Notes: generated by a model not told the origin, from the letters alone. DNA of 21,326 bases from Candidatus Magasanikbacteria bacterium CG1_02_32_51 (GCA_001871435.1 MNVC01000029.1:1-21326); one strand, 5' to 3'. Counted from the first letter of the stretch, positions 7,184 through 15,570 are shown. Program-made: numbers and translations.

Positions 7184-8263
7184 ATGCAAAAAGAAATCCT
7201 CCTCGCCCACTTCCCAAAAATTACAGTCAACCGCTACCAGCAACTACTGGCAGCTTTTTCATCTCTTGATGAAGTCTGGGAAGCAGAATTTGACGAACTT
7301 TTGAAAAGCAAAATTGACGAAAAAATCATTCATGAATTTTTAATTTGGAAAGAAAAATTAGACGAAGAAAAAATATATAAAATTTTGGAACAAGAAAAAA
7401 TAAATTGTGTAACTCTACAAGATAAAAATTATCCAAAATTACTCAAAGAAATTTATGACCCACCATTTTGTCTTTTTGTGCGTGGTGATCTAAGACAAGA
7501 TGACTTCAACTTAGCAGTTGTTGGTACAAGAAAATATAGCACTTATGGTAAACAAGTTACAGAAAATCTAGTTGCTGATTTGGCAAGACAAGGCGTAGTT
7601 ATTGTTAGTGGTCTAGCTTTTGGTATAGATATTATTGCTCACATCACAACACTCCAAAATCATGGCAAAACTATTGCTGTATTAGGTTCTGGTATCAACA
7701 AAAGACATATCTATCCAGGTGAACATAGAAATATTGCCCAACAAATTATCGAAAGTAATGGTGCCCTAATTTCTGAATATCCACCAGGCACCTTGCCAAA
7801 CAAATTCACTTTTCCAAGAAGAAACAGAATAATTGCTGGCATGTCACTTGGTACATTAGTTATTGAAGCGGCTGAAAAGTCTGGGGCATTAATTACAGCA
7901 GAATGTGCTATGGAAGCAGGACGCGAAGTCTTTGCTATACCGCAAAATATTACATCCTTGACCTCCCAAGGACCTAATAATCTGATCAAAAATGGTGCCA
8001 AACTAGTAACTACCAGCCAAGATATACTTGAAGGTCTAGACTTGCAAGATATTGAAGTTTATGTTACAAATAAACAAATCTTGGGAGATTCACCACAAGA
8101 AAACGCTATTTTGGCTGTATTAAGTCAAGAACCACGACATATTGATGAAATTACCAAAACTAGTGGTCTTAGTGGTACAGCGATAAGCTCTACCTTGACA
8201 ATTATGGAAATGAAAGGTAAAGTGCGAAATCTTGGAAATATGATGTACGTTGTACGAGTTTAA
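7184..8263 (+). CDS. dprA: DNA-processing protein DprA
   Basis: A 359-residue protein. DprA binds incoming single-stranded DNA during natural transformation and loads RecA. An N-terminal helical SAM-like domain (about 1-75) is followed by the Rossmann-like DprA core (about 80-285). The core carries AVVGTRKYSTYG (111-122), VSGLAFGID (141-149), AVLGSGINKRHIYPG (165-179), FPRRNRIIAG (210-219) and GALITAECAMEAGREVFAIP (234-253). A winged-helix domain (about 303-357; IDEITKTSGLSGTAISSTL) closes it. The DNA-binding pocket residues are intact, so it is probably functional. DprA is common in CPR genomes and pairs with their type IV pili in proposed DNA uptake, but no com or pil gene lies in this window. 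Its upstream gap has only degraded repeats. Confidence 0.96.
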   Translation: MQKEILLAHFPKITVNRYQQLLAAFSSLDEVWEAEFDELLKSKIDEKIIHEFLIWKEKLDEEKIYKILEQEKINCVTLQDKNYPKLLKEIYDPPFCLFVRGDLRQDDFNLAVVGTRKYSTYGKQVTENLVADLARQGVVIVSGLAFGIDIIAHITTLQNHGKTIAVLGSGINKRHIYPGEHRNIAQQIIESNGALISEYPPGTLPNKFTFPRRNRIIAGMSLGTLVIEAAEKSGALITAECAMEAGREVFAIPQNITSLTSQGPNNLIKNGAKLVTTSQDILEGLDLQDIEVYVTNKQILGDSPQENAILAVLSQEPRHIDEITKTSGLSGTAISSTLTIMEMKGKVRNLGNMMYVVRV

Positions 8264-8323
8264 ACTCACAAAAGGTGATAGCCGACATTTTGAAAATAAA
8301 AATAAATTAAGACATTCATATTT

Positions 8324-8394
8324 AATTGTTCCATTGTCTCATTGCCCCACTGACAATTAAAAACCACAATGATACAATGAATCAATAGGACAAT
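8324..8394. repeat. Family C inverted repeat (ATTGTCTCATTG type)
   Basis: The left arm (8325-8351) reads ATTGTTCCATTGTCTCATTG and the right arm (8367-8394) is close to its reverse complement (CAATGATACAATGAATCAAT...). The centre TGACAATTAAAAACCACAAT (8351-8370) recurs almost exactly at 14585-14605 inside the second copy. Confidence 0.75.
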
Positions 8395-8429
8395 ATCCAT
8401 ATTTATGTTTTAAAAAATTATACTATTCT

Positions 8430-9740
8430 ATGAACTTCACAGAAGCATATAATTATCTCCTCTCTCTTTCCACCATACCTCGTCTGGAGTATATGAAAGA
8501 AGGAAATATGTGTAATTGGTACTTGAAACGTCTCCAATTCTTTTTGGATCTGCTGGGTAATCCGGAGAAAAAAATAAAACATTATATCCATGTTACTGGC
8601 ACGAGTGGTAAAGGCTCAACAGTGTCATTCTTACACAATATCTTGCAAGCTGACAAAAAAAAAGTTGGCTCTACCTATTCCCCTCACCCAACAATAATTA
8701 CGGAGCGCTGGAAAGTTGGCAATAGCTATATGACCAAAAAAGAATTTGCTGAGATTGTAGAATACTTGAAACCAAAACTAGATGAATATCTACAAAAAAC
8801 TCCTTATGATATGCTATCTTTTTTTGAGCTGACTGAAGTCATTGGTTTTATTTTCTTTGCTAAAAAAAAAGTTGATTGGCTAGTACTTGAAGTAGCCTGT
8901 GGTGGACGCTACGATTCTAGCAACATCATCCCCCACAAAGATGTGGCCGTCATCACCAATATTGGACTAGACCATATAGGTATTATTGGCAACAACAAAG
9001 CAGAAATAGCTTATGAAAAAGCTGGGATTATTAAATCTAACTGTGAAGCTTTTACAACTGAACAAGATACTAAACTTTTGAAAATAATTGAAAAAGAAGC
9101 AAGCTTACAAAAAATAAATCTACAAAAAATAAAAATCAATAATTACCAAGTGATAAAAGAAAAAAATAATAGTGTCATTTTTGAATATAATAAAGAAAAA
9201 TACGAAATAAAATCACTAGGTCTTCACCAAATCAAAAATGCTATACTTTGTATCAACATCGCAAAATTTTTGAAAATAAAACAAGAAGATATTACCCAAG
9301 GACTACTAGATACTTTGCAACCTCTCCGCTTTGAAATAATAAAAGAAAAACCATTTATAATTCTAGATGGTGCTCACAACGAAGACAAAATAAAAAGTAC
9401 CGTTGAAGCGATGAAAAAAATCACCAGAAATAAATTGTATATTATTGCTGGTTTTAGTGGTGACAAAAAAGTAAATAAAATGATAAAAAGTTTAAGTACC
9501 TTAAACCCAGAACTAGTCTGTGCTACCAAAAATACTACCAACCATTTTCGCAAAGTTGCTGATCCAAGTAGTATTGCCAAAGAATTTGCTAAAAACAAAA
9601 ATATCAAAACAAAAATATTTCTAGATCCACAAGACGCACTTAACTTTTGTCTAGAAAAAATGAAAAAAAATGATGCGTTACTTATTACTGGTTCCATTTT
9701 CCTTAGCGGTGAATTGCGTAAAAACTTTTCTAAAATGTAA
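8430..9740 (+). CDS. folC: Folylpolyglutamate synthase / dihydrofolate synthase family ligase
   Basis: 436 residues, the normal length for FolC. The enzyme uses ATP to add glutamate to folates (and in some species to dihydropteroate). A Mur-ligase-type P-loop is present, GTSGKGS (57-63). It is followed by SPH at the end of the folate loop and ITNIGLDH with the metal-binding His. The AYEKAGIIK segment carries the carbamylated-lysine position, and the C-terminal domain opens with ILDGAHN. Loss of the essential motifs is not apparent. CPR genomes usually lack de novo folate synthesis, so polyglutamylation of salvaged folates is the likelier job. A different Mur-like substrate cannot be excluded. 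Upstream, TATACT (8419-8424) lies 5 bases before the ATG, a spacing that would give a leaderless transcript, but no -35 is visible. Confidence 0.92.
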   Translation: MNFTEAYNYLLSLSTIPRLEYMKEGNMCNWYLKRLQFFLDLLGNPEKKIKHYIHVTGTSGKGSTVSFLHNILQADKKKVGSTYSPHPTIITERWKVGNSYMTKKEFAEIVEYLKPKLDEYLQKTPYDMLSFFELTEVIGFIFFAKKKVDWLVLEVACGGRYDSSNIIPHKDVAVITNIGLDHIGIIGNNKAEIAYEKAGIIKSNCEAFTTEQDTKLLKIIEKEASLQKINLQKIKINNYQVIKEKNNSVIFEYNKEKYEIKSLGLHQIKNAILCINIAKFLKIKQEDITQGLLDTLQPLRFEIIKEKPFIILDGAHNEDKIKSTVEAMKKITRNKLYIIAGFSGDKKVNKMIKSLSTLNPELVCATKNTTNHFRKVADPSSIAKEFAKNKNIKTKIFLDPQDALNFCLEKMKKNDALLITGSIFLSGELRKNFSKM

Positions 9741-9760
9741 ATAATATGCTATTATATCTA

Positions 9761-9850
9761 AATGACAAATGACAAAATCCAAATGTCAAATCAAATCCAA
9801 AATCTAAATATCAAAAATTTGTAATTTGGATTTTGTAATTTGAAATTTGT
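9761..9850. repeat. Family B inverted repeat
   Basis: The left arm (about 9761-9790) reads AATGACAAATGACAAAATCC then AAATGTCAAAT. The right arm (about 9818-9848) is nearly its reverse complement (GTAATTTGGATTTTGTAATT...). Together they can fold into one long imperfect hairpin. It is the best-preserved copy of family B. Confidence 0.8.
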
Positions 9851-9864
9851 TTATATATTGTTTC

Positions 9865-9892
9865 TTGAAAATTACATTTAACTCACGATACT
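9865..9892 (+). promoter_or_regulatory. Probable topA promoter
   Basis: TTGAAA (9865-9870), a 16-base spacer, then GATACT (9887-9892). Transcription would begin near 9899 with a leader of about 8 bases. Confidence 0.45.
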
Positions 9893-9906
9893 AAAAAGAA
9901 CATTTT

Positions 9907-12180
9907 ATGAAGTTAGTTATAGTAGAGTCTCCTACCAAAGCAAAAACAATTTCCAAATTTCTTGGAGCAGCCTACAAGGTTGAATCTTCTTATGGTCATA
10001 CTCGTGATTTACCAAAAAGTAAAATGGGTATAGATATTGCTGGTGGTACATTTGAACCCACTTACGAAGTACCAAAAGACAAAATAGCTCAAGTAAACAA
10101 ACTAAAAAAACTAGCCAAAGAGGCTACTGAAGTAATATTCGCATCTGATGAGGACCGCGAAGGGGAAGCTATTTCTTGGCATTTGGCTGAAATTTTCAAA
10201 ATAGATCCAGCCAAAGCCAAACGTATTGTTTTTCATGAAATTACCAAAAGTGCAATTGAAGAAGCTCTAGTTCACCCACGTCATATTGATCAAAAATTAG
10301 TTGATGCCCAACAAGCTCGTCGTATTTTGGACAGAATTGTGGGTTATGAATTATCCCCTTTCTTGTGGAAAAAAGTCTCAAGAGGACTCTCAGCTGGACG
10401 TGTCCAATCTGTAGCCGTACGATTAGTAGTTGAAAGAGAACAGGAAAGAAATGCTTTTGTACCAGAAGAATATTGGTCACTTGATGCTTTATTCCACAAA
10501 AATCAAGACTTCCTTGGAAAATTATATAGTATTGATGACAAAAAAATTGACAAGATGGATCTAAACAAAAAAGATCAAACTGATAAAATATTAGAAGATC
10601 TAGAGGGTGCTAAATATAATATAAAAGACCTAAATACGAAAGAAACAAAGCGTACTCCCCCACCACCATTTACAACATCAACTTTACAACAACACGCTAG
10701 TTACAAAATGGGCTACTCTGCCAAACAAACTATGCGTCTCGCCCAACAACTTTATGAAGGTATAAAAATTGGTAAGGAAGGAGAAATCGGTCTCATTACT
10801 TACATGCGTACTGATTCACTAAATTTATCAGAAAAATTTTTGACTGAAACCAAAGCTTTTGTTAGCAAAAATTATGGTAACAAATATACTCTTAGCAAAC
10901 CACGCTTTTACAAAAATAATAGTAAAAATGCTCAGGAAGCACATGAAGCCATCCGACCAACAGACCCAAACAAAACTCCAGAATCAATCAGTGCTTATCT
11001 AGATCCTCAACAATTGAAACTATATTCTCTTATCTGGAAACGGGCTATTGCTACTCAGTTAGCCACTGCTACTTTGGACAAAGCTACTATAGATGTACAA
11101 GCCAAACAATATTTATTTAGAGCTAGTGGACAAACAATAGTCTTTGATGGTTGGCTAAAACTTTATCCCGAACAAACAAAAGAAGAAATGCTTCCAAAAA
11201 TGTCTATTAGCGAAGAAGTTACTTGTAAAGAATTGAAACCCGAACAACATTTTACTGAACCAAAACCTCGTTATTCTGATGCTACTTTAGTCAAAGCTCT
11301 AGAAGAATATGGCATTGGTCGTCCATCTACTTATGCTCCAACTATTTCTACAATTGAAAGTCGTGGTTATGTTGAGCGCGATGAAAACAAAAGATTGAAA
11401 CCACTAGATATTGCTATACTCGTCAATAGTATTTTGGTTGAACACTTCAACCAAATTGTGGATTACAAATTCACAGCTATGATGGAAGAAAATCTTGATG
11501 AGATTGCCAATGGTACCAAAGATTGGCAACCAATCATTGCTACTTTTTATACTCCTTTTCACGAAAACTTGATAAATAAAAGTGAAAATCTAACTAAAGA
11601 AGATACTAATTCCATGCGTGAAATAGGTCTAGATCCAAAATCCAAAAAACCAATCTATGGTCGCATCGGACGCTTTGGACCTTTTGTCCAAAAAGGTAGT
11701 AAAGATGATGAAGAAAAACCAACTTTTGCCAAATTGAAATCTGATCAAAGTGTTGAAACAATTACCTTAGAAGAAACTCTAGAATTATTCAAACTTCCAA
11801 GAACACTTGGTAAAGATGAAAATGACGAGGAAATATTAGCCAACATCGGACGCTTCGGACCTTATGTCAAAGTCGGTAGCAAATTTTATTCTACCAAAGA
11901 TGAAGATCCCTACACTATCACTCTAGAAAAAGCCTTAGAAATAATCAAAGAAAAAAAAGAGACAGATGCCAACAAAACAATCAAACTTTTCAAAGATAGT
12001 CCAATTCAAGTACTTAATGGTCGCTATGGTCCCTATATTACCAATACTGAAAAGAAAATCAATGCCAAAATTCCCAAAAATATTGAACCACAAAATCTTA
12101 CTTTAAAAGATTGTGAAAAAATAATTTCTGAAGCACCAAGTAAAAAACGTGGAAATTGGGGTAAAAAGAAAAAAAGTTAG
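9907..12180 (+). CDS. topA: DNA topoisomerase I (type IA)
   Basis: A 757-residue enzyme that relaxes negative supercoils by cutting and passing single strands. The TOPRIM domain has E7 (VESPTKAKT) and the D81-x-D83-x-E85 metal site (DEDREGEAISWH). The catalytic tyrosine is Y299 in LITYMRTDS. The EAIRPT segment and GIGRPSTYAPTI complete the core. The last 170 residues hold three Topo I C-terminal repeats of the GRIGRFGPFVQ kind, near residues 580, 650 and 705, instead of the four-cysteine zinc fingers found in E. coli TopA. The end is Lys-rich (SKKRGNWGKKKKS). The start is fixed by the MKLVIVESPTKAK strand. The gene ends in TAG, and the next gene begins 11 bases later, which suggests an operon. 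Confidence 0.97.
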   Translation: MKLVIVESPTKAKTISKFLGAAYKVESSYGHTRDLPKSKMGIDIAGGTFEPTYEVPKDKIAQVNKLKKLAKEATEVIFASDEDREGEAISWHLAEIFKIDPAKAKRIVFHEITKSAIEEALVHPRHIDQKLVDAQQARRILDRIVGYELSPFLWKKVSRGLSAGRVQSVAVRLVVEREQERNAFVPEEYWSLDALFHKNQDFLGKLYSIDDKKIDKMDLNKKDQTDKILEDLEGAKYNIKDLNTKETKRTPPPPFTTSTLQQHASYKMGYSAKQTMRLAQQLYEGIKIGKEGEIGLITYMRTDSLNLSEKFLTETKAFVSKNYGNKYTLSKPRFYKNNSKNAQEAHEAIRPTDPNKTPESISAYLDPQQLKLYSLIWKRAIATQLATATLDKATIDVQAKQYLFRASGQTIVFDGWLKLYPEQTKEEMLPKMSISEEVTCKELKPEQHFTEPKPRYSDATLVKALEEYGIGRPSTYAPTISTIESRGYVERDENKRLKPLDIAILVNSILVEHFNQIVDYKFTAMMEENLDEIANGTKDWQPIIATFYTPFHENLINKSENLTKEDTNSMREIGLDPKSKKPIYGRIGRFGPFVQKGSKDDEEKPTFAKLKSDQSVETITLEETLELFKLPRTLGKDENDEEILANIGRFGPYVKVGSKFYSTKDEDPYTITLEKALEIIKEKKETDANKTIKLFKDSPIQVLNGRYGPYITNTEKKINAKIPKNIEPQNLTLKDCEKIISEAPSKKRGNWGKKKKS

Positions 12181-12191
12181 AAATAAAAAAA

Positions 12192-12935
12192 ATGGATCAA
12201 GTCCGGAATGATAATAAAACTAATAAAATTAGCATGATCAACAGAATAAAAAAAGACCTAGCCAATAGACTAAAGAAAATTCAAGACTACTTAACTAAAG
12301 ATAAAAAATTTGAAAACAAAAAACTCTCCGAACTTGGCGACGAAATCTTTGCAGCTTTTGAACATGCCATGAGTGCGCTCGATGCCAAGACCAATATCTT
12401 GACTGAACTAAAGGCTAGACGAGAAAAACTAAAGCAATGGAAAATAAGTTCATTCAAAAGTCTCTTTCCTATCAACTTACGTTACCTTATTAGTATGCCC
12501 TTTATCTATGGCATGTTTATTCCAACATTATTCTTCCATATTTGTGTGGAAATTTATCATCAATTTGCTTTTAGATTTTATGGTATTCCTCGTGTCAAAG
12601 CACGAGATTATTTTATCTATGACCGCCACTTACTTCCCTATCTTAACTGGTTTGAAAAATTTAATTGTATTTATTGTAGCTATTCCAACAATCTTCTACG
12701 CTACGCCACCGAAATAGCTGGCCGTACTGAACGTTATTGGTGTCCAATCAAATATGCTCACAGAATAAACAAAACACATTCACAATACAATAAATTTGTA
12801 GATTACCTTGATGCTCCAAACTTCCGTGACAAATGGGAAGAACTCAGAGATTTTTCGGATATCAAAGAAACTGAAGATAAATCTTGTGATTTTGTAGAAA
12901 AGAAAATAGAAAAGAAAAAAGATACCATTGCCTAA
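12192..12935 (+). CDS. Conserved uncharacterised membrane protein with CxxC...C motif
   Basis: A 247-residue protein of unknown function. Residues 1-90 are charged, helical and possibly coiled coil. A hydrophobic stretch of about 30 residues (about 98-125, LISMPFIYGMFIPTLFFHICVEIY) would span or enter the membrane. The C-terminal half is the most conserved-looking part: YGIPRVKARDYFIYDRHLLPYLNW leads into C159-x2-C162 (NCIYCSYSN) and then REYW-like RYWC184-PIKYAH190R. C159, C162, C184 and H190 could bind a metal or an iron-sulfur cluster. I recall similar short proteins from proteobacteria with the same YGIP, CxYCxY and YWCPIKHA landmarks, none with a known role. It sits 11 bases after topA and is probably co-transcribed with it. 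ATG 12192 is the first start; M15 (12234) is an alternative. Confidence 0.7.
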   Translation: MDQVRNDNKTNKISMINRIKKDLANRLKKIQDYLTKDKKFENKKLSELGDEIFAAFEHAMSALDAKTNILTELKARREKLKQWKISSFKSLFPINLRYLISMPFIYGMFIPTLFFHICVEIYHQFAFRFYGIPRVKARDYFIYDRHLLPYLNWFEKFNCIYCSYSNNLLRYATEIAGRTERYWCPIKYAHRINKTHSQYNKFVDYLDAPNFRDKWEELRDFSDIKETEDKSCDFVEKKIEKKKDTIA

Positions 12936-12956
12936 AATAAAGGTTTTTGTTATATT
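12928..12956 (+). promoter_or_regulatory. Possible promoter of the Rel gene
   Basis: TTGCCT (12928-12933), a 17-base spacer, then TATATT (12951-12956). The -35 overlaps the stop codon of the preceding gene. AGAGGAG at 12961-12967 looks like a Shine-Dalgarno sequence but is over 30 bases from the ATG at 12999, too far to serve it. Confidence 0.4.
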
Positions 12957-12998
12957 AGATAGAGGAGATTAGCGTAAAAATAAACAAATTTAATCTAT

Positions 12999-14486
12999 AT
13001 GCCTCACAGAAATCAGACAATTGGTGGACTAATAAAAATAGTGGAATCCTATGACAAGAAGGCTGATTTTGATATAATTCGTCTAGCCTATGATTTTGCC
13101 AATGAAGCTCACAAAGACCAGACCAGACGCTCTGGAGAGCCTTATATTACCCATCCTCTGGCTGCAGCTTATATTTTGGCAAATATGTCCATTGACCCTG
13201 TTATCATAGTTGCTACCTTATTACACGACGTACCAGAAGATACTAGTAGAACATTGGAAGAAATCAAAGAAAATTTTGGTACTGAAATCTATACATTAGT
13301 AAAAGGTATTACCAAATTGGGAAAACTAAAATATCGTGGTGTAGAAAGATACATAGAAAATTTACGCAAAATGTTTATTGCTATGGCTGAAGATGTCCGA
13401 GTAATGATCATGAAATTTGCAGATAGAATCCACAACTTAACTACATTAGATGCTTTACCCCCACAAAAAAGATACCGTATTGCTCTTGAAAGCCTAGAAA
13501 TCTATGCTCCTATTGCCAATCGTTTAGGAATGGATGAAATGAAAGGACAACTAGAAGATTTATCTTTCAAATTTGTCTATCCCAAAGAATACGAACGAGT
13601 CAAAAAAATGCGTGATGAAAAATTACAAGGTAAAGAAAAATATTTTAAACATGTTATTGACATTACCAAAAAAGAATTAGACAACTCTAATATTTCAATC
13701 ATTTCCATTCAAGGTAGAAATAAAAAATTATATAGTCTTTACAAAAAACTTTTAAACAAAAATAATGAGGTAGCTAGAATTTATGATATAATTGCTATTC
13801 GTATTATAGTTGATAATATTGCCAAATGTTATGCTACCTTAGGAATTTTGCATAGCGTTTGGAAACCAATCAAAGGAAGAATCAAAGATTATATCGCCCA
13901 ACCAAAACCAAATGGCTATCAATCTTTGCATACCACAGTCTTTGCTGAAGGTGGCGAAGCTGTAGAATTTCAAATTCGTACTTTGGAAATGGATGAAGAT
14001 GCTGAATATGGTATTGCTGCACATTGGCACTATGATGAACAAGGTAACAAAAGACCAACCAAAGAAATAAAATGGGTTCAAGAACTAGCCAAAATCCAAA
14101 AAGATATTTTGAACAAATTGTCAGATTTAGAAGAAATGAAAATAGACTTTTTACAAACTAGAATTTTTGTGCTTACTCCAAAAGGTGATGTAATAGATTT
14201 ACCTGAAAAAGCTACGCCAGTAGACTTCGCTTTTCATATTCATTCAGACATTGGCAACAAATGTACTGGCGTCCGTGTCAATGAAAAAATGGTTAGTCTT
14301 GATACCGAGTTAAGAAACGGCGACATTGTAGATATTATTATTGATAAAAATCGCAAAGGACCAAGTGCTGACTGGCTCAAATTTGTCAAAACTCACACAG
14401 CAAAAGAGCATATAATCAATTATACTAGACCAAAAAGTACTATTGCTAAATTCTTCAATATTTTACCACGGAAAGGAGAGAAGTAA
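12999..14486 (+). CDS. rel: Bifunctional (p)ppGpp synthetase/hydrolase, short Rel/SpoT form
   Basis: A 495-residue protein that makes and degrades the alarmone (p)ppGpp. The HD hydrolase domain (about 25-175) keeps H52, the H76-D77 pair in LLHDVPEDT with E80 and D81, and D142 (KFADRIHNL). The synthetase domain (about 235-345) keeps the GRIKDYIAQPKPNGYQSLH block, whose RIKD (294-297) is the RxKD signature of bifunctional rather than RelA-only enzymes, and E323 in VEFQIRT. A TGS domain follows (387-449). The protein ends about 45 residues later. The helical, zinc-finger and ACT domains of full-length Rel (about 730 residues) are absent, so ribosome sensing and C-terminal control are probably changed. 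The stop codon is followed by a repeat, with no remnant of the missing domains. Confidence 0.93.
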   Translation: MPHRNQTIGGLIKIVESYDKKADFDIIRLAYDFANEAHKDQTRRSGEPYITHPLAAAYILANMSIDPVIIVATLLHDVPEDTSRTLEEIKENFGTEIYTLVKGITKLGKLKYRGVERYIENLRKMFIAMAEDVRVMIMKFADRIHNLTTLDALPPQKRYRIALESLEIYAPIANRLGMDEMKGQLEDLSFKFVYPKEYERVKKMRDEKLQGKEKYFKHVIDITKKELDNSNISIISIQGRNKKLYSLYKKLLNKNNEVARIYDIIAIRIIVDNIAKCYATLGILHSVWKPIKGRIKDYIAQPKPNGYQSLHTTVFAEGGEAVEFQIRTLEMDEDAEYGIAAHWHYDEQGNKRPTKEIKWVQELAKIQKDILNKLSDLEEMKIDFLQTRIFVLTPKGDVIDLPEKATPVDFAFHIHSDIGNKCTGVRVNEKMVSLDTELRNGDIVDIIIDKNRKGPSADWLKFVKTHTAKEHIINYTRPKSTIAKFFNILPRKGEK

Positions 14487-14500
14487 TGACAGTAGAATAA
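14473..14500 (+). other. Strong Shine-Dalgarno and four-codon reading frame at the Rel stop
   Basis: AAAGGAGAG (14473-14480) lies inside the end of the Rel gene. The TAA of Rel overlaps an ATG (14486-14488) that opens MTVE and stops at 14498-14500. It is the best-placed Shine-Dalgarno in the window yet serves only this tiny frame. A family A element begins four bases later. It may be the stump of a lost downstream gene. Confidence 0.35.
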
Positions 14501-14503
14501 ATA

Positions 14504-14534
14504 TAGTTCATAAAGTTGAAAGTTTATAAAGTTT
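14504..14534. repeat. Family A element, single arm
   Basis: TAGTTCATAAAGT, TGAAAGTTTATAAAGT units in left-arm orientation. No right arm is present. Family C follows within 25 bases. Confidence 0.6.
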
Positions 14535-14558
14535 TTTGAATAAGATTTAAATTGTAAC

Positions 14559-14621
14559 ATTGTTTTATTGTCCCATTGTCAAAATGACAATATAAAAACC
14601 ACAATAGTACAATGAAACAAT
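14559..14621. repeat. Family C inverted repeat, second copy
   Basis: The left arm (14559-14580) is ATTGTTTTATTGTCCCATTG. The right arm (14602-14621) is its imperfect reverse complement, CAATAGTACAATGAAACAAT. The centre TGACAATATAAAAACCACAAT (one base inserted) matches the copy at 8324-8394. Confidence 0.75.
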
Positions 14622-14625
14622 AAAT

Positions 14626-14659
14626 AAAAATAAAGTCCTTCAGTGAACTTTATTTTTTT
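14626..14659. terminator. Bidirectional terminator between Rel gene and parB
   Basis: AATAAAGT (14629-14636) pairs with ACTTTATT (14647-14654). An A-run on the left and a T-run on the right extend it, so each strand reads a hairpin plus a U-tract. It separates convergent genes. Confidence 0.7.
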
Positions 14660-14673
14660 GAATATAATATTTT

Positions 14674-15528
14674 TTAAGAAAGCTCACCAATCAATCTCTT
14701 CAACTCTTCCTTTGAACCAAAACTAATAATTATCTTTCCTTTTTTGGTATTTCCAGAAATAGTTACTTTGGATCCCAATTTTTCTTCCAATATTTTTTCT
14801 TGAGCAGCCATATTTGGATCCTTGTAATTATTATTTCTATTATTTTTTTTGTTAGCTACTAGATTTTCAACATCACGCACATTCATCTTTTGTCCCATCA
14901 TACTTTGAAACATTTCAATTTGATCTTTTTCAGTTTTTAGACTAAGCAAAGCTCTAGCTTTGCCAGCACTAAAATCTCCTTTGATAAGAGCCGTCTGGAT
15001 GATTTCTGGCAAATTTAACAGTCTAATAGTGTTGGCCAGAGCTGGACGACTTTTACCAAGTTGTTCTGCAGCTTGTTCTTGAGTAAGATTGAATTCTTCA
15101 ATCAAACGAGAATAAGCATAAGCTTCTTCAATAGGATTCAAATCATGTCTTTGAATATTTTCAATAAGAGCTAATTCCAATTTTTCTTGTTGGGTAGCTG
15201 TACGTATCAAAGCTGGTACAGTAGATAAACCAGCCAAACCAGCTGCTCGCAAACGTCTTTCACCAGCAATAAGTTCATAGCCACCTTCTGACTTTTCGGT
15301 CATTATCAAAGGTTGCATAATGCCGTGTTTTTTGATAGATAGTACCAAACTTTGTAATTCTTCTTCGTTGAATTCTTTTCTTGGTTGTTCGGGATTAGGA
15401 ACAACATCAGAAATATTTATTTGCCAAACCCTATCATTACCATTAACAATACCAGTTTCTTTACGAATGATATTAAAAACCCTTTTTTGTTGAGGAATAA
15501 GTGAGTTGAGACCTTTACCAAGTGCCAT
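14674..15528 (-). CDS. parB: Chromosome-partitioning protein ParB (Spo0J type)
   Basis: A 284-residue CTP-dependent DNA clamp that loads at parS sites and spreads, bringing in SMC condensin. The N-terminus MALGKGLNSLIP resembles the ParA-stimulating tail. The CTPase domain carries NPEQPRKEF (46-53), KKHGIMQPL, GERR (89-92) and ENIQRHDLNPIEEA (123-136). The HTH lies at about 147-172 (LTQEQAAEQLGKSRPALANTIRLL). A dimerisation domain ends the protein. It follows parA by 150 bases, and SMC-complex partners scpA and scpB are 4-5 kb away. I saw no exact TGTTTCACGTGAAACA parS in the window. TATTAT (15534-15539 on the - strand) lies 5 bases before the ATG and could start a leaderless transcript, but this is weak. 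Confidence 0.95.
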   Translation of the reverse strand: MALGKGLNSLIPQQKRVFNIIRKETGIVNGNDRVWQINISDVVPNPEQPRKEFNEEELQSLVLSIKKHGIMQPLIMTEKSEGGYELIAGERRLRAAGLAGLSTVPALIRTATQQEKLELALIENIQRHDLNPIEEAYAYSRLIEEFNLTQEQAAEQLGKSRPALANTIRLLNLPEIIQTALIKGDFSAGKARALLSLKTEKDQIEMFQSMMGQKMNVRDVENLVANKKNNRNNNYKDPNMAAQEKILEEKLGSKVTISGNTKKGKIIISFGSKEELKRLIGELS

Positions 15529-15570
15529 ACATTATAATAGTTAAAATTTGTAAAAAATGTTTTGTTTAAA

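Noticed and set aside
12961..12967. AGAGGAG as the ribosome site of the Rel gene
   Set aside because: It is over 30 bases from the ATG, with an in-frame stop at 12981 between them.
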